The translations under genes were made by a program, and so were the position numbers. DNA of 22,325 bases from an uncultured Bacilli bacterium (GTDB taxonomy: Bacteria > Bacillota_I > Bacilli_A > ML615J-28 > CAG-698): the NCBI GenBank assembly GCA_947627395.1, contig CANQVW010000011.1:1-22325 (forward strand). The letters run 5' to 3'. Shown piece by piece: positions 21,141-22,325 of the stretch. Numbering within the stretch: position 1 is the first letter of the stretch; each line of letters opens with the position of its first letter. The notes beneath the pieces were generated by a model. The model worked only from the letters and a program-made list of their open reading frames with translations. It did no database searches and had not been told where the DNA came from.

Positions 21141-21990
21141 TTTTTTCTTGTGGATGATCGTCTTTTTCTTCTTGATTCTCTTTTGTTTCTTCGATTACAT
21201 CTTCATCAGAATTATCTTTCGTATCTTCTGTTTCATTTGTAATAGTTTCTGGATTGAATTCTTGATGAACGTAAGTAATTGGTTTTTTAACCAATTCTTT
21301 TGTAACTTTCTTATATTTGATGACAGCTATTTTTTCATTTAAAATTTCTTCTAATTCTTCATAAGTTCCTTCAACAACTTTATTGGGATCCTTTTCAATA
21401 ATCAATGGACTTTTTCCAATATACAAATAAAAATATTGAGGAATTTCATGAATCTCTGTTACTTGCAACCAATCATAAGGATAACTCTCATTTGGTTGAT
21501 CAACAGGGATTAGAATGATTTTATCTTCCCTTATTTCAATATATTGTTCAGAAACTTTTCGACGATTAAAATAAGCTTCTAAACTTCTATCTATTTTTTG
21601 ATCATAGCGGAAACCTTCTATAAAGAAGTAAACAGCAAAAATAATGATGACAACAGAAAAGATGATACTCAAAGTATTTTTTTCATCTTCTGTAATTAAA
21701 TTACTTACCAAATAATAAACACCTGAAGCAAAAGCTATAAGACCTATAATCGCATAAATTAATGGAAATTTTCTACGATATACAATCGAATAAACATTAA
21801 AATATTTCATGGCCTTAAAATCATAACGAACAAACATTTTAACTTTTTTTCCTGTATAAGGTTCTTCTAAAGTTTTTGAGTCTACAGTTTCATTTTCCAT
21901 CACTTCATTTGACGACTTTTCTTCTAAAGATGGATTCGTATCTTGCGATACTTGATTTTCTTGATTCATATTTTCGTTTTTATCTTCCAT
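21133..21990 (-). CDS. YcxB-like membrane protein with acidic disordered ends (first of pair)
   Basis: A 285-residue protein. Two helices (about 76-97 and 107-126) are followed by a YcxB-like domain (IEIREDKIILIPV, then SYPYDWLQVTEIHEIPQYFY, then PLIIEKD) that aligns by pattern with the downstream protein, so the two are paralogues. Added to this are a Glu/Asn/Ser-rich N-terminus of about 50 residues and a strongly acidic C-terminal tail rich in Glu, Asp and Lys, both likely disordered. Start at 21990 has AAAGGAGA 7 bases upstream; an ATG at 22059 would lie upstream of the -10 box. Divergent from dppA. Function unknown; the pair may act as a complex. Confidence 0.8.
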   Translation of the reverse strand: MEDKNENMNQENQVSQDTNPSLEEKSSNEVMENETVDSKTLEEPYTGKKVKMFVRYDFKAMKYFNVYSIVYRRKFPLIYAIIGLIAFASGVYYLVSNLITEDEKNTLSIIFSVVIIIFAVYFFIEGFRYDQKIDRSLEAYFNRRKVSEQYIEIREDKIILIPVDQPNESYPYDWLQVTEIHEIPQYFYLYIGKSPLIIEKDPNKVVEGTYEELEEILNEKIAVIKYKKVTKELVKKPITYVHQEFNPETITNETEDTKDNSDEDVIEETKENQEEKDDHPQEKND

Positions 21991-22011
21991 TTTATTTTCT
22001 CCTTTATATGT

Positions 22012-22020
22012 ATTATAGCA
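22012..22020 (-). promoter_or_regulatory. Extended -10 promoter of the YcxB-like pair
   Basis: On the minus strand TATAAT (22012-22017) is preceded by TGC, giving TGnTATAAT. No clear -35 is seen. Transcript start would be near 22004. Confidence 0.6.
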
Positions 22021-22081
22021 TAGTTTTTTTAAAATAGAAATAATTAATTTAATTTTCATTCCTTTTTTTATTAAAACGGTG

Positions 22082-22087
22082 TATAAT
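22082..22087 (+). promoter_or_regulatory. -10 box upstream of the M55 peptidase gene
   Basis: TATAAT lies 29 bases before the ATG. The -35 region is T-rich without a clear hexamer, so the promoter strength is uncertain. Confidence 0.5.
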
Positions 22088-22116
22088 AATCATAAGAATA
22101 TGGAAAGGAGAAAAAA

Positions 22117-22325
22117 ATGAAAATCTTTATTAGTGCTGATATTGAAGGTGTCAATAATATTGCTCATTGGGATGAAACAGATCCTAGTGGATTTGATTAC
22201 ACCTATTTTAGAAAACAAATGACTGAGGAAGTTAAAAGGGCATGTATTGGAGCAAGAAAAGCAGACCCAAATTGCGAAATCTTAATTAAAGATGCTCATG
22301 ATACAGCAAGAAACTTAGTGATGAG
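22117..22325 (+). CDS. D-aminopeptidase DppA-like (family M55), 3'-truncated by window
   Basis: The first 69 codons of a zinc peptidase; the gene continues past the window edge. MKIFISADIEGV carries Asp8 and Glu10, the same positions as the first zinc ligands of Bacillus subtilis DppA. IKDAHD supplies His61, matching its next ligand (His60 there). The other ligands would be downstream. DppA removes D-amino acids from peptides such as D-Ala-D-Ala and is usually linked to peptide uptake or wall-peptide recycling. AAGGAG lies 6 bases before the ATG. It is divergent from the YcxB-like pair. Any neighbours such as dipeptide transport genes lie outside the window. Confidence 0.9.
   Translation, partial: MKIFISADIEGVNNIAHWDETDPSGFDYTYFRKQMTEEVKRACIGARKADPNCEILIKDAHDTARNLVM

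Overview
The window is AT-rich, with short intergenic gaps, strong AGGAG-type ribosome binding sites, TTGACA/TATAAT promoters and U-tailed hairpin terminators. That points to a low-GC Firmicute. TGA is used as a stop several times (for example in thymidine kinase and the RluA-type synthase), so this is not a code-4 mollicute. Fused ABC-FtsX exporters, atrophied-Ig and InlB-type surface repeats, a small (Alu-less) SRP RNA and a BclA-like collagen protein together fit a gut Erysipelotrichia/Coprobacillaceae-type organism. That placement is inference.

Layout: 1-834 is the right part of an ISL3-family insertion sequence; its transposase is frameshifted and its left end lies outside the window. 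Positions 862-6175 (minus strand) hold a ferritin-like DUF2383-type protein and a tightly packed operon of two ABC half-exporters and an M29 aminopeptidase. Positions 6360-11590 (minus) hold two adjacent giant ABC-FtsX fusion proteins under a clear promoter. Positions 11725-14399 (minus) hold a lipoprotein amidase with Ig-like repeats and a small Cys-cluster protein. Positions 14531-14642 (minus) encode the SRP RNA with its own promoter. Positions 14699-16742 (minus) hold a membrane-anchored InlB-repeat protein with a five-copy 39-bp tandem repeat, then tadA and tdk. The strand switches at 16833 for rpmE (L31) and a two-gene operon of a TPR glycosyltransferase and a collagen-like protein. Positions 19033-20464 (minus) hold an RluA-type pseudouridine synthase and a DUF5655-type protein. 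Positions 20637-21990 (minus) hold two YcxB-like membrane paralogues. The window ends inside a plus-strand M55 D-aminopeptidase (DppA).

The most coherent unit is the plus-strand pair at 17255-19005. A GT2/TPR glycosyltransferase overlaps a collagen-like BclA-type protein by 4 bp, and the pair is preceded by a sequence that fits a sigma-K (late mother-cell) promoter. This suggests a spore-surface glycoprotein and its dedicated glycosyltransferase. The heterodimeric exporter has one degenerate and one canonical ATP site, which is the usual asymmetric arrangement. Several terminators overlap the stop codon of the gene they terminate. I did not find a clearly unprecedented defence or mobile system; most of the window is housekeeping and envelope genes.
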